Shown here in pieces: positions 35,744 through 48,391 of a stretch of 64,000 bases of DNA. A program made the translations under genes and the position numbers. The notes under the pieces were generated by a model, which had not been told where the DNA came from, did no database searches, and saw only the letters and a program-made list of their open reading frames with translations. Every line of letters starts with the position of its first letter. Within the stretch, counting starts at the first letter, position 1. Source of the stretch: Hansfordia pulvinata (Eukaryota > Ascomycota > Sordariomycetes > Xylariales); assembly GCA_006538405.1 (NCBI GenBank), contig BJKQ01000002.1:4278001-4342000 (forward strand), written 5' to 3'.

Positions 35744-37031
35744 TCACGCATCAACCTGCATTTCCTCGCCGTCGTCGGCGTCTTCAGGTCCTTCGGCTGC
35801 TGCTCCTCCTTTTCCCGCGCCCTCTTCATCGCCCTTGTCATGCTGCTGCTGCTGCTGCTGCTGTTGCCCCTGCTCGTCCGGGGCGGCCGGGTAGTTGAGG
35901 TGCTTCCAGTCCTCGAGCTCCTCGGTGACGGAGCGCATGCGGTCGCGGATGCTCTCGATGGCGTAGCTGCCCAGGACGAGGCGCAGCGGCGGGTACGAGC
36001 AGTGGGCCAGCTGCCACACGAGCTCGGCGCACTTGACGGCGCTGGTCGGCTGCCGGTCGCCCAGCCACTGCACCATGCGGCGCGCGTGCAGCGCGGGCGA
36101 GGTCGCGTGCGCGTACGCCTCGCTGGCTGGCTTGATGAGCAGGTGGCCGAAGGAGGGCAGGCGGCCTGGATTGGCTATTTGGCTCCTGCTGCTGCTGCTG
36201 TTGCTGTTGCCGCCGCCCCCGCCTTCGCCGTCGCCGTCGCCGTCGTCGTCACGGCGCACCAGGCCGGGCTCGACCAGCGTCGCCTTGACGTTGAACGCGT
36301 CCGTCTCGTAGAGCATAGCCTCGATCAGGCCCTCGACGGCGTACTTTGTCGCGCAGTAGGGGCCCATCCCAGGGACGCCGAGGGCGCCCGCGGTCGAGCT
36401 GAAGATGAGGTAGCGCCCTCCCTGGCCCTGCTCGCGAAAGTAGGGCAGGGTCTCCTGGATGATGTGCAGGGTGCCCATGTAGTTCGTCTCGAACTGGTTG
36501 CGGATCTCGTGCTCGTCTTGGTCCTCGCAGGCGCCCACGACGCCGTAGCCGCTGCAGTTGGCGACGACGTCGACGCGGCCGAAGCGCGCCAGCGTCCTCT
36601 TCACCACGCGCCCCACGCTGGCCCGGTCCCGCACGTCGCACAGCGCGCCCAGGCAGTTGCGGTGCACGCCCGACATGGACGCCGCACTGCTCTCGTGAAC
36701 CCGCCCCACCGTCGTCACCAGGTCGTCCCGCGCGAGCGCCGACTTGACCAGCGACCGGCCCATGTGGCCCGTCCCACCAAAGACCTTGGGCCGGGATGCG
36801 TGTCAGTCGGGTGTCGGGTTGCGTCTGCTGCGCCATGAAGACTGCCGTAGCAGACAGAGGGGGGTGCGAGAGGGGCGAGAGGGATTAACTCACGATCCAG
36901 ACCAGCTGCTTCCGCGGCGCGTTGGGGAGCGGCGGGTCGCAGCTGGCTGGCAGTAGGACTCTGGTGCTCGCAGCGCTCGCGCTCCCGGCCACCGAGTCGC
37001 GAGACTCCTCGGCTGCACTCTTCAAATCCAT
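35744..37031 (-). CDS. Short-chain dehydrogenase/reductase (classical SDR) of unknown substrate
   Basis: Exons are 36894..37031 and 35744..36784 (392 aa). It is an NAD(P)-dependent oxidoreductase. The Rossmann motif GGTGHMGRS follows the phase-0 intron (GTGAGT donor, CCCAAG acceptor). NCSGYG replaces the usual NNAG. The catalytic Ser-Tyr-Lys set is in SSTAGALG...PYCATKYAVEG, and VEPG follows. This looks like the subgroup of long fungal SDRs annotated as retinol-dehydrogenase-like. Two low-complexity tracts are unusual: an Asp/Gly then Ser run just after VEPGLVRR, and an eight-residue polyQ near the C-terminus followed by an acidic end. No signal peptide is visible. Substrate cannot be inferred. 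Confidence 0.85.
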
Positions 37032-37617
37032 GGTCGCGGATGTGCGGGGATGACGAACTGGCGACTTCCCCCTCGATCAGGCTAGCCGTGCATATTTCCG
37101 CGGGGCATCTGGTGTTTGTCCTCGGACAACTTGCACGTGTGCGGGTCAAATAGAATGACAATCTGCAATGCCTTAGGCGTGTGAGTTGGGTTGCACAGAG
37201 ATGGTTGGGCTCATCGCGCCGGGGCTCGCGGGCCTGCCCCTGTGTGAGATCGAGTTGCCGAACAGCCCTGCCGGCATGAGTCGGGGTGGATAGGCCGAGA
37301 ACCCCGCGTCGTCGGTTTTACTGGAGGTCGTAAGCGGTGGGAAGCTGGCGCACGCCCACAGCTTACTTAGACGGCACCGGAGCTAAGACCCGGCCTGGCG
37401 GTTCGGGCTTGCGCAGACACCCGCCACTGATCGCCTGGAATGCAGGTCCATGGGGGCGAGTTGATCACGTTTGCTGACTCTCATGAGGCACACGTCAACC
37501 TTTCTTCTCTTCTTGTATTTGTTGGGCATGACTCGGTACTACAGGCTTGCTTTTCAACACAGAATTATCCCAACCTACACACAGACACTTGATATACGCG
37601 TAACGAGCCTCGAATCC
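37032..37617. other. Spacer between SDR start and acireductone dioxygenase end
   Basis: A 586-bp gap with the SDR promoter. No gene or repeat noted. Confidence 0.5.
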
Positions 37618-38610
37618 CTACAGGTCCTGGGAACCGCCGAGGTACTGTGAGACGTACTCCTGGCGGTACTGGTTCGAGTTGAGCTCATCGCTGCGGTTCA
37701 GCGGCGTCCACTTGGGCTCCTCCTTGAACAAACGCATGGCCTGGATGAACTGCGCGAATGGAAAGGGTGAGCAGGCGCGCAAAATGCAATGACTCCAGTT
37801 GGGGGATACGTACGTTCTTGTCGTCCGTGGTGAAGCGGTGGTAGATGCCGGGAGGCAGGATGATGAGGTCGTCCTGTGGGGTGGTGAGTGAGCCGTGTCA
37901 AGAAAGGCCGCAGGTCGCGAGGGTCAGGGACGAGACAGGGGCAGAGCAAAAGACACTTACACGCTCGAGAGCGATGCGGACCCAGGCGTCGTCCTGGCTG
38001 CGGACGTCGAAGTAGCCGCGGCCGCCGCGGATGTAGCGAATCTCCTCGTCCTCGTGCAGGTGCTCGGCGAAGAAGGACTTGACCTTCTCCTCGTAAATGT
38101 CGCCCATCTTCTCGGGGGAGACGGTGATCTCGTCGCGGTTCTTGTAGCCGCGCTCCGAGGCGAGCTTGTTGACGTCGTCGAGCTCGCTCAGGCTGTAGTA
38201 GAGGACGCCGAGCTTGCCGAGAGCGGCGACGTCGAGGTCGTTGCCCGAGTCATGGGGCAGGCGCTGGTCGCCCTGTGGAGGGCGGCGCCAAGTGGCGTTG
38301 GGTGAGCTCTCATGGTTCCGTTCATGTTGGCGCGACGGTGCGGGAATGGGCAGGGAACGGGGGAATTGAGGGAGAGAAGGCGACGGGCTGGCAGCGGCGA
38401 GGCCGTCTGTCTACCTGGATGAATGCGACTGCTACTATACTGCCTCGGCTGGCGCCTGACCCGACGACTTGCGGCCAGCTGACCTGACGCCGTCCACGGA
38501 CCTGCGAAGGGGCGGCAGGGCGAGAGAGGGGCAGAGGCCGTGGTGGGGGTGGGGCGGCGATGACGGAAGACAGGACTTACGGGCTGGTTGTCGTACCAGT
38601 ATGCTCTCAT
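37618..38610 (-). CDS. ADI1: Acireductone dioxygenase (methionine salvage)
   Basis: Exons are 38581..38610, 37961..38272, 37814..37873 and 37618..37749 (177 aa). The cupin enzyme oxidises acireductone to the keto-acid precursor of methionine in the methylthioadenosine salvage pathway. Metal ligands are in place: H81 and H83 in HLHEDEE, E87, and H126 in PPGIYHRF, with the same 45-residue spacing between first and last ligand as in the human enzyme. [10 protein letters not shown] is the usual start. All three introns are phase 0 with GTAAGT, GTAAGT and GTACGT donors. Ends near [12 protein letters not shown]. Confidence 0.96.
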
Positions 38611-40495
38611 GGTCGCGATGGGCGGGCGGGATGGGACGAAGCTGGGAACGGGGAGCTGCTGATGAGTCTGATGGCTGTGCGTCTGGTTGTCGACGACAGA
38701 GACAAGGCAGGCTGGCGGCGGGCGTGCTTTGAATTAAATAATCAGGCATTCGTCAGAGCTGGTCCAAGAATATTTCGCAATCCGCGCCTAAGACTCCACC
38801 GGCGCCTTGCACTAATGATGAACCCAGAGAGGTGCGACGACCTCTGACTTTTCGATCGTTAGGTAGGTGGCCTGCCTGACCTAAGGTTCTTGCCGCCTCC
38901 GCCGCCGCCGCAGCTTTGGTGGTAGGTACCTACCACTTTACTTGCGTACGAGTTAGGTGCTTGGGCTACCACCACCTGCACCTAACAACACTGGACTGGA
39001 GCTGGAGCTGGAGCCCGTTTGCTGGCTCGAGTGGTCCCGTCTGAAACGGTAGAGCGAGGCGGGCACGGCGTCCGCGAGCTAACGGCTAGCTGTGCTAGCC
39101 ACCCTGCCGGGTCATCCTTCGGGGCTGCCGCACACAGCCCTCGAGCCCGCTAATAAGCCTGCCCGCCCTGCCTTGGCGGCACACAGCCCTCCAGCTTGCC
39201 ACCCGTTCGTCTCCATGGAGGTGTTTCGATTCAAGGTTCCGTTCCAGTAGGGCGTCTGCATTCGTGGAGGCTTCGGCCGCTGCGCTAACGGATCCGACTC
39301 GGCCGACCCTCCTCTCCAACATCACCACCACCACCACCACCACCATCATCATCATCATTAGCATCATCAGCACGGCCTTGACGACGGCTTTGTCCGAACT
39401 AGCCCCGTCGCGCCGCCGCCTCACGAATAGCAAGAGCACATGAGTATACGATACTAGACCCCACCCACGGGGCCCAGCTTTGCGAGGCAGAAAGAAATAG
39501 AAATACTCTTCGAATTAGCACTCCTCCGCGAGTCACTTTCGCCCAGAGCTTCCAGTACGAGTATGGCGGAGGAGCTCTCAGTTGGATGCGATGGCCCCCA
39601 TGTGGCAAACCTGCGGGCTGATGGGCTGTGTGCAGATCCAAGAGTGGCTTCTGGTTTCATGAGCTACATGACATTGGTCTTCTTCTCCATTTTTTCGAAG
39701 AAACACCAAATCCCAACCGACAGACTATATCCACCTGCTCGTACGAATAGATGACCAAGGTACGCGTAAGGTAGCCGAAGCGGCCAATCCCACGATAGCC
39801 GCTTTAAGGTCGCGCCTGTTTAGCGAGATGGAGTCGGTCCAGATCCGAGTGCGAACACTTGACAGCTTGGCTTGCATGTCATCAGCCTATATATGCCCGG
39901 CAGACCGCATCTGCCTCGAGTCGAGACGCCAATCAGGCTTCACGGGTTTAGTGCTCCGCCCGGCGTGCAGACACACCAACCCGGATTGGTTGAGGCCTCG
40001 CTCAGCCCTCTGGAGCACACAAAGACCTGTTCACACACGGGTGGGCGGGCGGTCAAAGGAGGGGCAGGAGGGGCGGCTTGTTATACTAGTCGCAACATAG
40101 GGCAACTTCGGGTTAATAAGGGTGGGTGGCAATTCTGTCAACCAACCCATGGGCTGGAAAGTGGCTGAAGCATGCCGTGGACCCTCGCGTCGGGCGGCCA
40201 TAGCCCCCAGGACGGACAGGATCACACCCAGGTATAACCATCATATTCAGCCGTTTGCATGTAAGCGGTGACACACAGCCCAGCATTCCCGAGGGGTAAC
40301 GCTTTGACAACCACGAAATTATACTCATGTTGCAAGAATATCGTCAAGTCAATAATTTATTCAAAAGGATAACCGAGCTCTATCTGACTCAAAAGGCAAA
40401 AGTCGCAACTCGCTCGCGGGGCTCCGGTGGGCCCTCATTGTACACGTCTACTCTCTGTGTATATAGACACCCATCCTAACATGATTCCGTCTAGC
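38611..40495. other. Acireductone dioxygenase promoter and gene-free spacer
   Basis: No gene recognised. An (ACC)n(ATC)n microsatellite lies at about 39320-39359, TAGGTACCTACC words near 38924-38935, and a TACGAGTA word at 39556. Confidence 0.5.
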
Positions 40496-41018
40496 TTAGT
40501 GCGAGTCGCCATTCGTCTTCTGCCCCAGCGTCTTGGAAAGCAGGCCTCCAAAGTCGCACATGTACTCGTCGTCGGAATCCACCTCGAAGTCGAACCGGCA
40601 GAGGTCCTCCTTGAAAGGAAATATGTATTTCGAGGTCACCCTGTCGTGCGCGCGTCAGTATCCGGAGTTGGTCGGCCGAGGCTCAGTCTTGCTGTGTATC
40701 CGCTCACTCATGGTGTTCTTTGCTGGCCTGGTAGGCGTCGAGGGCGGCCCGGTCCTGGTGGTAGCTGACGAGGCAGTACTCAAACCCCTTGCTCCTCTCG
40801 ATAGGGGTCGTGATCGAGGGTCCGCCGACCACCAGCCTGTTGCCCTTGACGCAATCCAGAGCCTTGAGCTTCTTGAGCTCCGTGACAAAGGTGTTCTTGT
40901 GCGCCTGTGTCACCTCGGCCCGAAACTTGAAGAGTACTGCACGCTGCTAGTCAGAAGGGTCTGCCAGAGATCGATGCGGGCCGGTCAAACAGATCTTACC
41001 AACGTGGACGATTGTCAT
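40496..41018 (-). CDS. Stress-responsive alpha/beta-barrel (Dabb) domain protein
   Basis: Exons are 41000..41018, 40708..40936 and 40496..40640 (130 aa). The Dabb fold starts at MTIVHVVLFKFRAEV. It has the central helix KNTFVTELKKLKAL and the late strand-helix FEYCLVSYHQDRAALDAYQASKEHHEV, ending in an acidic tail. Such small dimeric barrels occur in stress-induced plant proteins and in fungal proteins of unknown catalytic role. The introns (63 and 67 nt; donors GTAAGA and GTGAGC) restore V-V-L and HHE-VTSKYIFPF. Immediately upstream lies the decayed transcription-factor region. Confidence 0.85.
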
Positions 41019-41389
41019 TTTCGCGACCGATTGAACAGTGAGCAGATCTCGCACCTCCATGACCCCGCGTCACAGAGGCGGAAACCGCCCTCTTTTGTGC
41101 TTGGCGTGAGTCCCGGAGATGCGCCCGGACCCGGTGCAGGGCCTCGGCCTTTCTCCGAAGGTGGGGTCGTGATCGCTGGTCCGCCGGACTGGCTGGTGGA
41201 CTTAGTCCGTGCTACATAACGCGGCAAACCCACCGGCCGTTGCTCGGCGTCACGGCGAACGCGCACGGGTTTTGGGGCCGGCGACCAGCATCGTTGAATG
41301 TGTCACTAATTTCATGCAGATGTTGTCGAGTCTCTGAACTGCGACAACCATGTGCCATATCACTCTGATATACTCGCAAAAACAGGCTC

Positions 41390-43660
41390 ATTGCTCAGTC
41401 TCGATGTGCTCATAGTTCCGGGCCGCTGGCTCCCCAGTCCCAGTTTAGGCACCATCCAACCCATGTTAAACCACTTGCTCACATCGCCCAGCTCTTCCAG
41501 AAATCATTGTGGCTCAAAGCTAAACGGCATGCTGGCGCCAAAGGGAATGACCATGCTGCCGCCAGTCGAGTAGCCGGGCAGTTCATCGGCATCCTGCTGC
41601 TGTTGCTGGTTCATGCTCACAAGCAGCCGCCCTGCTGTCACCTCCTGTGTGCCCCGGCTCGGCTTTTCCTCAACGGCAACGGCGGCGTCGTTGACGAACT
41701 TCCAAGCACCAATGTGCATGTTGGTCAACCGCTTGAACGTCTCAAGCGCTCGCAGCGACGCTCTACGTGTCGCCCTGGTAAGCTAGCAGATCGGTGCATG
41801 CCGCCGCGTTTGCCCCCATGACCGCCAGCGGCACCTCGCGCTTGATATTGGGCTCCATTCACGGGCAATACAGCATGGTCATCGCGCTCACAGCTATCTC
41901 GTGCTCGGCGAGCCGCGTGCTGCCGTTGGACTTCGCCCCAGGGCATGAAAGGCCTCCCGATCACGACATCCAGCGTTCTCTCGAAAGTGTGGGCGGTCTA
42001 GAACATCCCTTTACGGATATCGGGTCTGACATATAATGCATCTTGAGCTTGCAATAGCTGCTGCTACCGCTACTGCTGGAGACCCATATCCGCATAGGAC
42101 GCGATGAAGTTGAACGTGAGATACCAGGCGTTGGGGCCCACGACGAGGTGGAAGCTGCAAGGGATGATGAGGACTACGACCTGGTAAGCCTTCAATGCTT
42201 GCGTGTAGGGGAAGCTTGTCGATTTATGTCAAGGCCGTGACGAGATAGCGACCTGAGGATAGATCAGTCGACAGGCGTGACTTGAGGAGGCGAGCCCCAA
42301 GAGCCATAAGGAGGAATACCTGCGCCGCGTGCACCTCCGAGAGGCTCTCCCCGAAACGACGCACTCGCGGGCATTGTGGGCTTTGCAGCTCTGTCGGCGC
42401 CACTGAGCAACAGACGGACCCGAGGCGGTCCATGGCGGCATCCTCGTTGAGGAATGGGTACAGGGGCTGTTGCGTCTCAATACGCGTCGGCAAACTGCCT
42501 CATATTACAATGAATGGCCCATTTTGGTGGGAGGGGCTCCGGCGGTATTCGGGACCTGGCAGCCTTGCTCCCGAGAGAACCTAGATCAGTAGACAGCCCT
42601 TGAAAAAGAGGAATTGCAGCGGGAATATTCGCACACAGTGTAAAGCGGACGAGTGACCGGCACATTTGGACTCTTTGGAATAGCGCAGGGAAACAAGGCC
42701 AACATCATGTACCAGACACTCGTTGGCTGTCATCTGCGCGGCATTTCTTGGGCTGGCCGAGCTGCAGATGCTCGTCTTCTGTTTGACCGAGAGCACAGAT
42801 GGGGTCCCACAGCTTGCCTGACGACGGCGACTGACGTCTGCTGTTGTACCAACGTCTGAGAGTCATAAGGTCTTCAGCCTTATGGTACCATATAAACCGG
42901 GTAATGGTGCGAGTATGGATAGAGGAGCCAAGCGGATAGCGAGCTGGAGCTCTGGCGGGGAGTGCGTTGTTTCTGCTACGGAGGCTCCGTTGCCGCCGCC
43001 GGGTGAGTGATTGATTATTCGAGTGACCGGAGATGTGCCTTGAGCGGTTGGATGCTGCCGTAAGCTTCGACACTGCCCGGGGCCACCGGCCGGAGGGAAG
43101 GCTGGTGGGTGCGGGTACGGTCGGTGCAGGGCTCTTGGTAATTGTCACAGCGGATCTTCGGGCTGCGGTATCGATCACAAGCCGAGCCTTTCTTGTGGTT
43201 GGCGGCGTCTTGTACTGTTCGGGCAGCGCATCAAGCTCGCCAGACACCGTGTCGGGCAGCCCCTCGCGGTAGGCGGGTCATCCAGGGCAACCGCCGAGCG
43301 GCTCAGACCGAGTCTGTGTGGGATCCAGTTTGGATACCGGAACGACTGAAGGAGACGGCCAAGGTCGACTGGCCTGGACCAGGGCACGATAATGCCAGCG
43401 GAAGTGCTGGAGTCGGCGTTTTCGGTGTAAAGCCGGTCGGTAGGCCCTGCTTGCCCTTTTCGGAGACGGCCGCGGCCGTCGGAGTTGCGCCGCTATTCGT
43501 GTTAGTCTAGGTAGTCGGGTTCGCGGCGCCGATCCTACCTGGGCGGAACACGTCAACCAATGAGGCGACGAGCTGCAGTCTTGATATTTCGAGCTTCGAC
43601 GGCGACACGCGAGGTGCCGGCTTGCTTTACCAGTACAATCTTCATGGCACACGTTCGCCT
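41390..43660 (-). pseudogene. Decayed Zn2Cys6 / fungal-specific transcription factor
   Basis: Pieces of a fungal C6 regulator appear in the right order on the minus strand but in shifting frames with stops. (1) Near 43655-43540, HLACRRRSSKYQDC then LTC resembles a zinc cluster in which two expected cysteines are R and W. (2) A Ser/Thr/Pro linker runs about 43247-42705. (3) PPKWAIHCNMRQFADAY (to about 42480) shifts frame directly into ETQQPLYPFLNEDAA and ALGARLLKSRL. (4) GPNAWYLTFNFIASYADMGLQQ (about 42140-42070) is followed by stops. (5) TFERTLDVVIGRPF (41947-41988) matches the 'DR...GRP' signature. (6) A tail follows to about 41500. No GT-AG intron fits the break at 42480. It could still be a rapidly evolving gene with assembly errors. 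Confidence 0.6.
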
Positions 43661-46600
43661 TCCTGCTTGTGCGGCGCCGGTACGCGTAGAAGAACGAATC
43701 AAAAGAGTGAATGCGAAGCTGGGTACAGCTGATAAATTGCAAAGGAAAGTTGCGCGTCAAGCGAACGGTGGTGAACACCGGAATATGGGTATGACCAGGT
43801 CAAGTGGAGAGGAGAGGTTTCCTACCGGAGCTCAGAACGAGGATCCCGCCTGCCTACCCCGGCTACAGACACGACGGTCGCACCTTCCACTCCCAAGATC
43901 GCCCAGGCATCACTACCTTACATGTACTATCAATCGGCAGGATTGAGGTCGCCAAACCGTGAACGTCGATTGGTACCTGCCATTGTCGCCGGAAGAGGAG
44001 AAAAGCCAGAGGATAATGTACCTGGCCATCACTCCAGCTGCTTCCATACGAGATGCCCTGGGTGCGGCTGACGGCTCGCATCAGACTGCCAATGTAGACA
44101 ATGCCGTACCCAGTGGCACATGCAAGAACAGACTGCAGTGTGAAGGATTGTTGCACGCTGCAGCCTCACAAATCAAGATCTCGGCGCGTTCCTGCGTCGA
44201 ATCGAGGACCTGCATAATGCCGCGAGGCAGCTAAAACGCCGAATATCAGAGCATAATTCAGATCAGTGACGGGCTCTCACCCATCGCGAGGGGAACATAT
44301 CACCTGACCAGGCGGACTCTGTCGAGCCGCCTGGGACGCTCGCTTCGTAGACGCGCTTCGTAGCAGCGCAATTGCTTGCCTTTATAATAGCCAACGGCGA
44401 CATGGACACCGCTGGGTTCTAATGATGGCAAGCCCGGGTGCTCAGCGGACGTGATACAAGGCCAGATGACTGCTACGGTGCTCACTGGGCAAGCTGGCAA
44501 TCTGCGGAACAGGTGCAGATTCGAGTGCACATTTATCAAAATGGCATTGGTTTGATACAAGTACACTACTGGTAGCGGCATTGGTATGCCTAGCACGCTC
44601 ATCTTGGTCGGCTTACTCGTCCGAGCCAGATGCCAGGGGTGGGGACGAGACGGGGTTAATGCAAGCTCTTCCGCTCGGCGCCCACCGAGGCTGTCTGTTA
44701 AAGTGTCTTGCCTCCCTGACGTTGAGGTTTGAACGACAAGAGGGAGCACTAGTGAGCGGAGTGGAATGGTCACGAGGCTTTTGCTGCTCGTAAGACTTGT
44801 GAAATCACGGGCCGTAACCACAGCATGGTCCAGACCTGCATCCAACGTTGTGACGAACGGTGACGCCTCCGAAAAGCCGTGGGCGCACGCGGTCGCATCA
44901 TTGGGCAGTGGACGACGCGGCAACCCGGGTATGAGTGCAGGTGAGATCAGGGCACTCAATCAGACTGCAAAGAATGACAGGCCCAGATAGAGACATGTTC
45001 GATGGGAAGGTGCAAGAAGTTGGCGTGGAACGGTCGTCAAGTCAACGGCGGGGGAGGCTTGTTGCTCCTGCGTGTACTCGTATCTTGGCCACATGGCGGC
45101 CAGCCGACGCGGGTGCGCTTGCTCGTGGCCCGAGATGACCTTTACCCATGCTCCGTAATAGGGGCGGGCGAACGAACGATGGGCGGCTAACGACAGAGGC
45201 GAGAAGAGAGGAGCCCGAAAGGTGAAGACTAGGCGGTGATCCGCCCGATCCAGCGGACGGGCTAGTAGCGCACTATTGTCACCTGGCTTATGCGCTTATT
45301 GCTCGAGTACTCATCACGGTGGCGCGGCTGCAGCGCTGCGCTGCAAGACAATGCAGGGTGATGCGAGACGGTGCGGGCTCTCTTGCAGGCATTCGGAGCA
45401 GTAGGAGTTCGTGTGCGCGCGTTGCCGGCCTTCACCGCTTGGTCGAGTTCTGGCCAGTCGCATTGATGACATTCACACGGGCCGGAGGTCCTGGCGGCTG
45501 AATGCGAACGGAGGCGATGACAATGATGACACGGACAGTGAGGATCGCATGACGAGATCGGACGAGGATCTGGGAGGCGGGTACCTGGACAGAGGTACGA
45601 GTAGTCAGCAACAACCAAGATATCGGGCGGAAAGACCGGGGTGCATGTGCCTGCAGGGGTCAAGTGAGGTCTCGACACTCGGCGACAGGGGGAAAATGGC
45701 CCAAAGACATCCCCATGGCGATGGTGGCTGGGCGGGACAAGGGGAGGACTGAAAGGCAGAAAGTGGGAGGGGCATGTACTCGTAGGGGAGGGGCGCGCAA
45801 GAACTGAGGCGGCGCTTGGGCTCAGTTGCTGCGGAGTACGCAGGTACTCGCCAAGGCAGGGAATCCATGGAACCTGAAGTGAACAAAACCGACGAATATC
45901 GATGCATGCTGTGGGATGACATCAGCACTCATCAGGGACGTGCCGACAGCCTTGGAAGCGCCCTGAAAGCAGGCCGCCAAATGGCTGGCCGCGATATCCA
46001 TGGATGGCTTTTCCGGTGGCTGGTGTTAGGCTGTGCGGCCCCCGCCATTCACCGACCGACGGACCTTGCAAGTTTGACCGCGATGAGCTACGGATGCAGG
46101 GCCAGCTCACACTCACAGACGAATGTGTGCAGCTTGACGTACTCGTACGTACTCGCGCGAGTGAGCGAGGTACTCGCTTGCGTATCGCTGTCCAGAGAAT
46201 CCCATGTCCCCCATCACAAACCACAAATCCATGCGCGGCGCAAATGGGCGGTGCTAAATTCTCGTAGGCCCAACAGCCGCGTCAAATCCCGGTCTTTGTC
46301 CGCTGTTTGCAAATGACAAAAAGCAATCTCTGGTGAGACAGCAGATTGGCGCCCACGGCGCCTCGAGCCTGAATGCGCGGTGTCACATCCCACTTCCGTA
46401 CTAATACCAACTGCAATTTCCATCTGCGAGTACTCGTCCGGACAACAGCCCCTCGTCCTCATTAAGGTGCGGTTGATCCCGTACGAGCACCTACGGAGTG
46501 CGGTGGGTGCGGCAGACAGCTAGGTACGGAGCAGCGGCACAAGCATTCTGCAAGTACTCACGAGGTGAAGAGGTACGAGAAGTGGTAGGTAGGTAGACAG

Positions 46601-48391
46601 AGAGATGCCATTCGCTCGGCAACCGCACCAGCATCCCTCCCGACATCCGTCAAGGGGAAATGAAGGGGAGTCGCATCCGGTTGCAGCGTGCGACCTCGTC
46701 ATTCTGCCTGTCGTGTCTGTGTAGCGTCGGGCCTTGTTTTCCTGTGCAAGGAGCCCGAGAAGCAGTCCGCTCGAGAAGACGCCCACCGCCCACGGTTCCG
46801 CCTCTTCAGCCACCATCGGTAGTTGGCCGCCATTGGGCAACAAAGACGGATGACTAGCTACCCAGCACAGGCCGCGCGAGATGATGATGTCGGCTGCCGG
46901 CGCCGACGCAGCAAAGCAGATCAGCGTGGCCCCGCCATCGAGATGGCCCTGCAGCTAGAACGACAAGTTCCAAGTTATTGACCATCGTCTCCCGCCGCCA
47001 ACCTAGTGGATCCTCCACAGAGCCCCCACCGAGCGAGCTGTTCGCTCGATGGTCAAGTCGATCCTCTGCCACCCCGGCACCCTGGCAACAGCGACCACTC
47101 TGCCTGTCTACGTCCGAGTAATCCAGCAGATCGGTCCCCCAGCCGCACCACCGGCGGGTTGGCGTCCCAGGTAGTGCGCTGCTAGCAGGCAGTTCCAAGG
47201 ATATCGTACGGGACCACCTTAAAGCCGCGGGCAGCCAGCAGGCTAACCGGGTTACTCGTAGATGTATGCAGAGACCATCCGTTGTATGAGTACCTTTTCT
47301 GACCGAGCATTGCACCGGTGCACCTGTGGGCTTCCGTCGTGCGCGGACGTACGAGTAGCAGAGTCCCCGCCTGGCTATGCCTGTCTCTTTCCCCACTACG
47401 AGTATCCGCGCCTGTGGACGACGACGAGAAGCTAACAAGGTCGCCGTTGATGTGTGTAGTGAGATGAGTGGGCGGGCGGCCGAGCGGTCCTCCCATTAGC
47501 CGGCATAGCGGCTCATCCTTGCAGGGGCTCAAGCCGGTTCTGTGCCTGGCTGCCTTGCGGATGTGCATCTGAGATGATGGCTGTACGACCGCCTCGCAGT
47601 GGGTTCCCAGTAAGCTGCTTGTTCGTGAGCAACTACATAATGAGCTCGCTCTCCCGAGCTTTCGTGGCGGCGATTTTTTCTCCTCCCTCGTCCCAGTTCG
47701 TCTACCCCTACTTGCAAGCACCAGCCAAGCCTCCGCACTCCACCAGCGTCCGCACATCCCATCACTGTACTTTCATCCCAGGTAAGTTTCTCACAGTCTT
47801 GTCTTTTGCCCCCCAATGTTTCCTTGAGTTGTGGGCTTCTCTCTCTGTCGAAAGTCCACCGGCTTCTCATGATGGGGGAGAGCCCTAGGAAGGGACTGAG
47901 CTGGGAAACGGCCAAGAGAAAAGAGTGTCACAATCAGACCGGAGCATGAGGAGATCGTGTTCGATTGGGTACCAGCTCAGCGTGGCCGTTGCAGCTTTCG
48001 GGCCAGGCACAAGCAGGTGGGCGAAGATCGAGGTCTTTCTCATGGCGCCTGGGGCGTGCCTTCCCTTGCGGCACGCCACTGCCGCTCGCTCTTTCTCTGC
48101 GTGGTCTCAACTTCTTGTGCGCCCAAACCAAACAGACGGAAGGACCTGACACGAGACCTTCGGTCCTCATCTCTCCTCTCCCTCCAGGACTGGTGGCTGT
48201 CTTGGTCTTCTCCCCCTTCCCCCACCCCACGCCCAGCCCACCACCACATCACAACAACTCAACACCGTTACTCGCTGTTGATAACATCCACCATCCCGCT
48301 CTCGCCGCCCCTCCAAATTTTGCACGCTTTCCAAGCATCCTTGTTCCAAATCTCTTACCAAGACTCTGCAGACTAGACTCCCTCAGCCAAC
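43661..48391. other. 4.7-kb gene-poor region
   Basis: No intact gene recognised. A possible second transcription-factor remnant lies at 44340-44600 on minus. TACGAGTA words cluster here: 45075, 45596, 45777, 46140, 47253, 47350 and 47397. The last 300-400 bp are C/T-rich, as expected for a fungal promoter and 5' UTR of the CFEM gene. Confidence 0.5.

Noticed and set aside
35840..36838. Plus-strand frame of 332 codons opposite the SDR
   Set aside because: Leu/Val-rich shadow of the SDR; the minus strand carries the Rossmann and YxxxK motifs.
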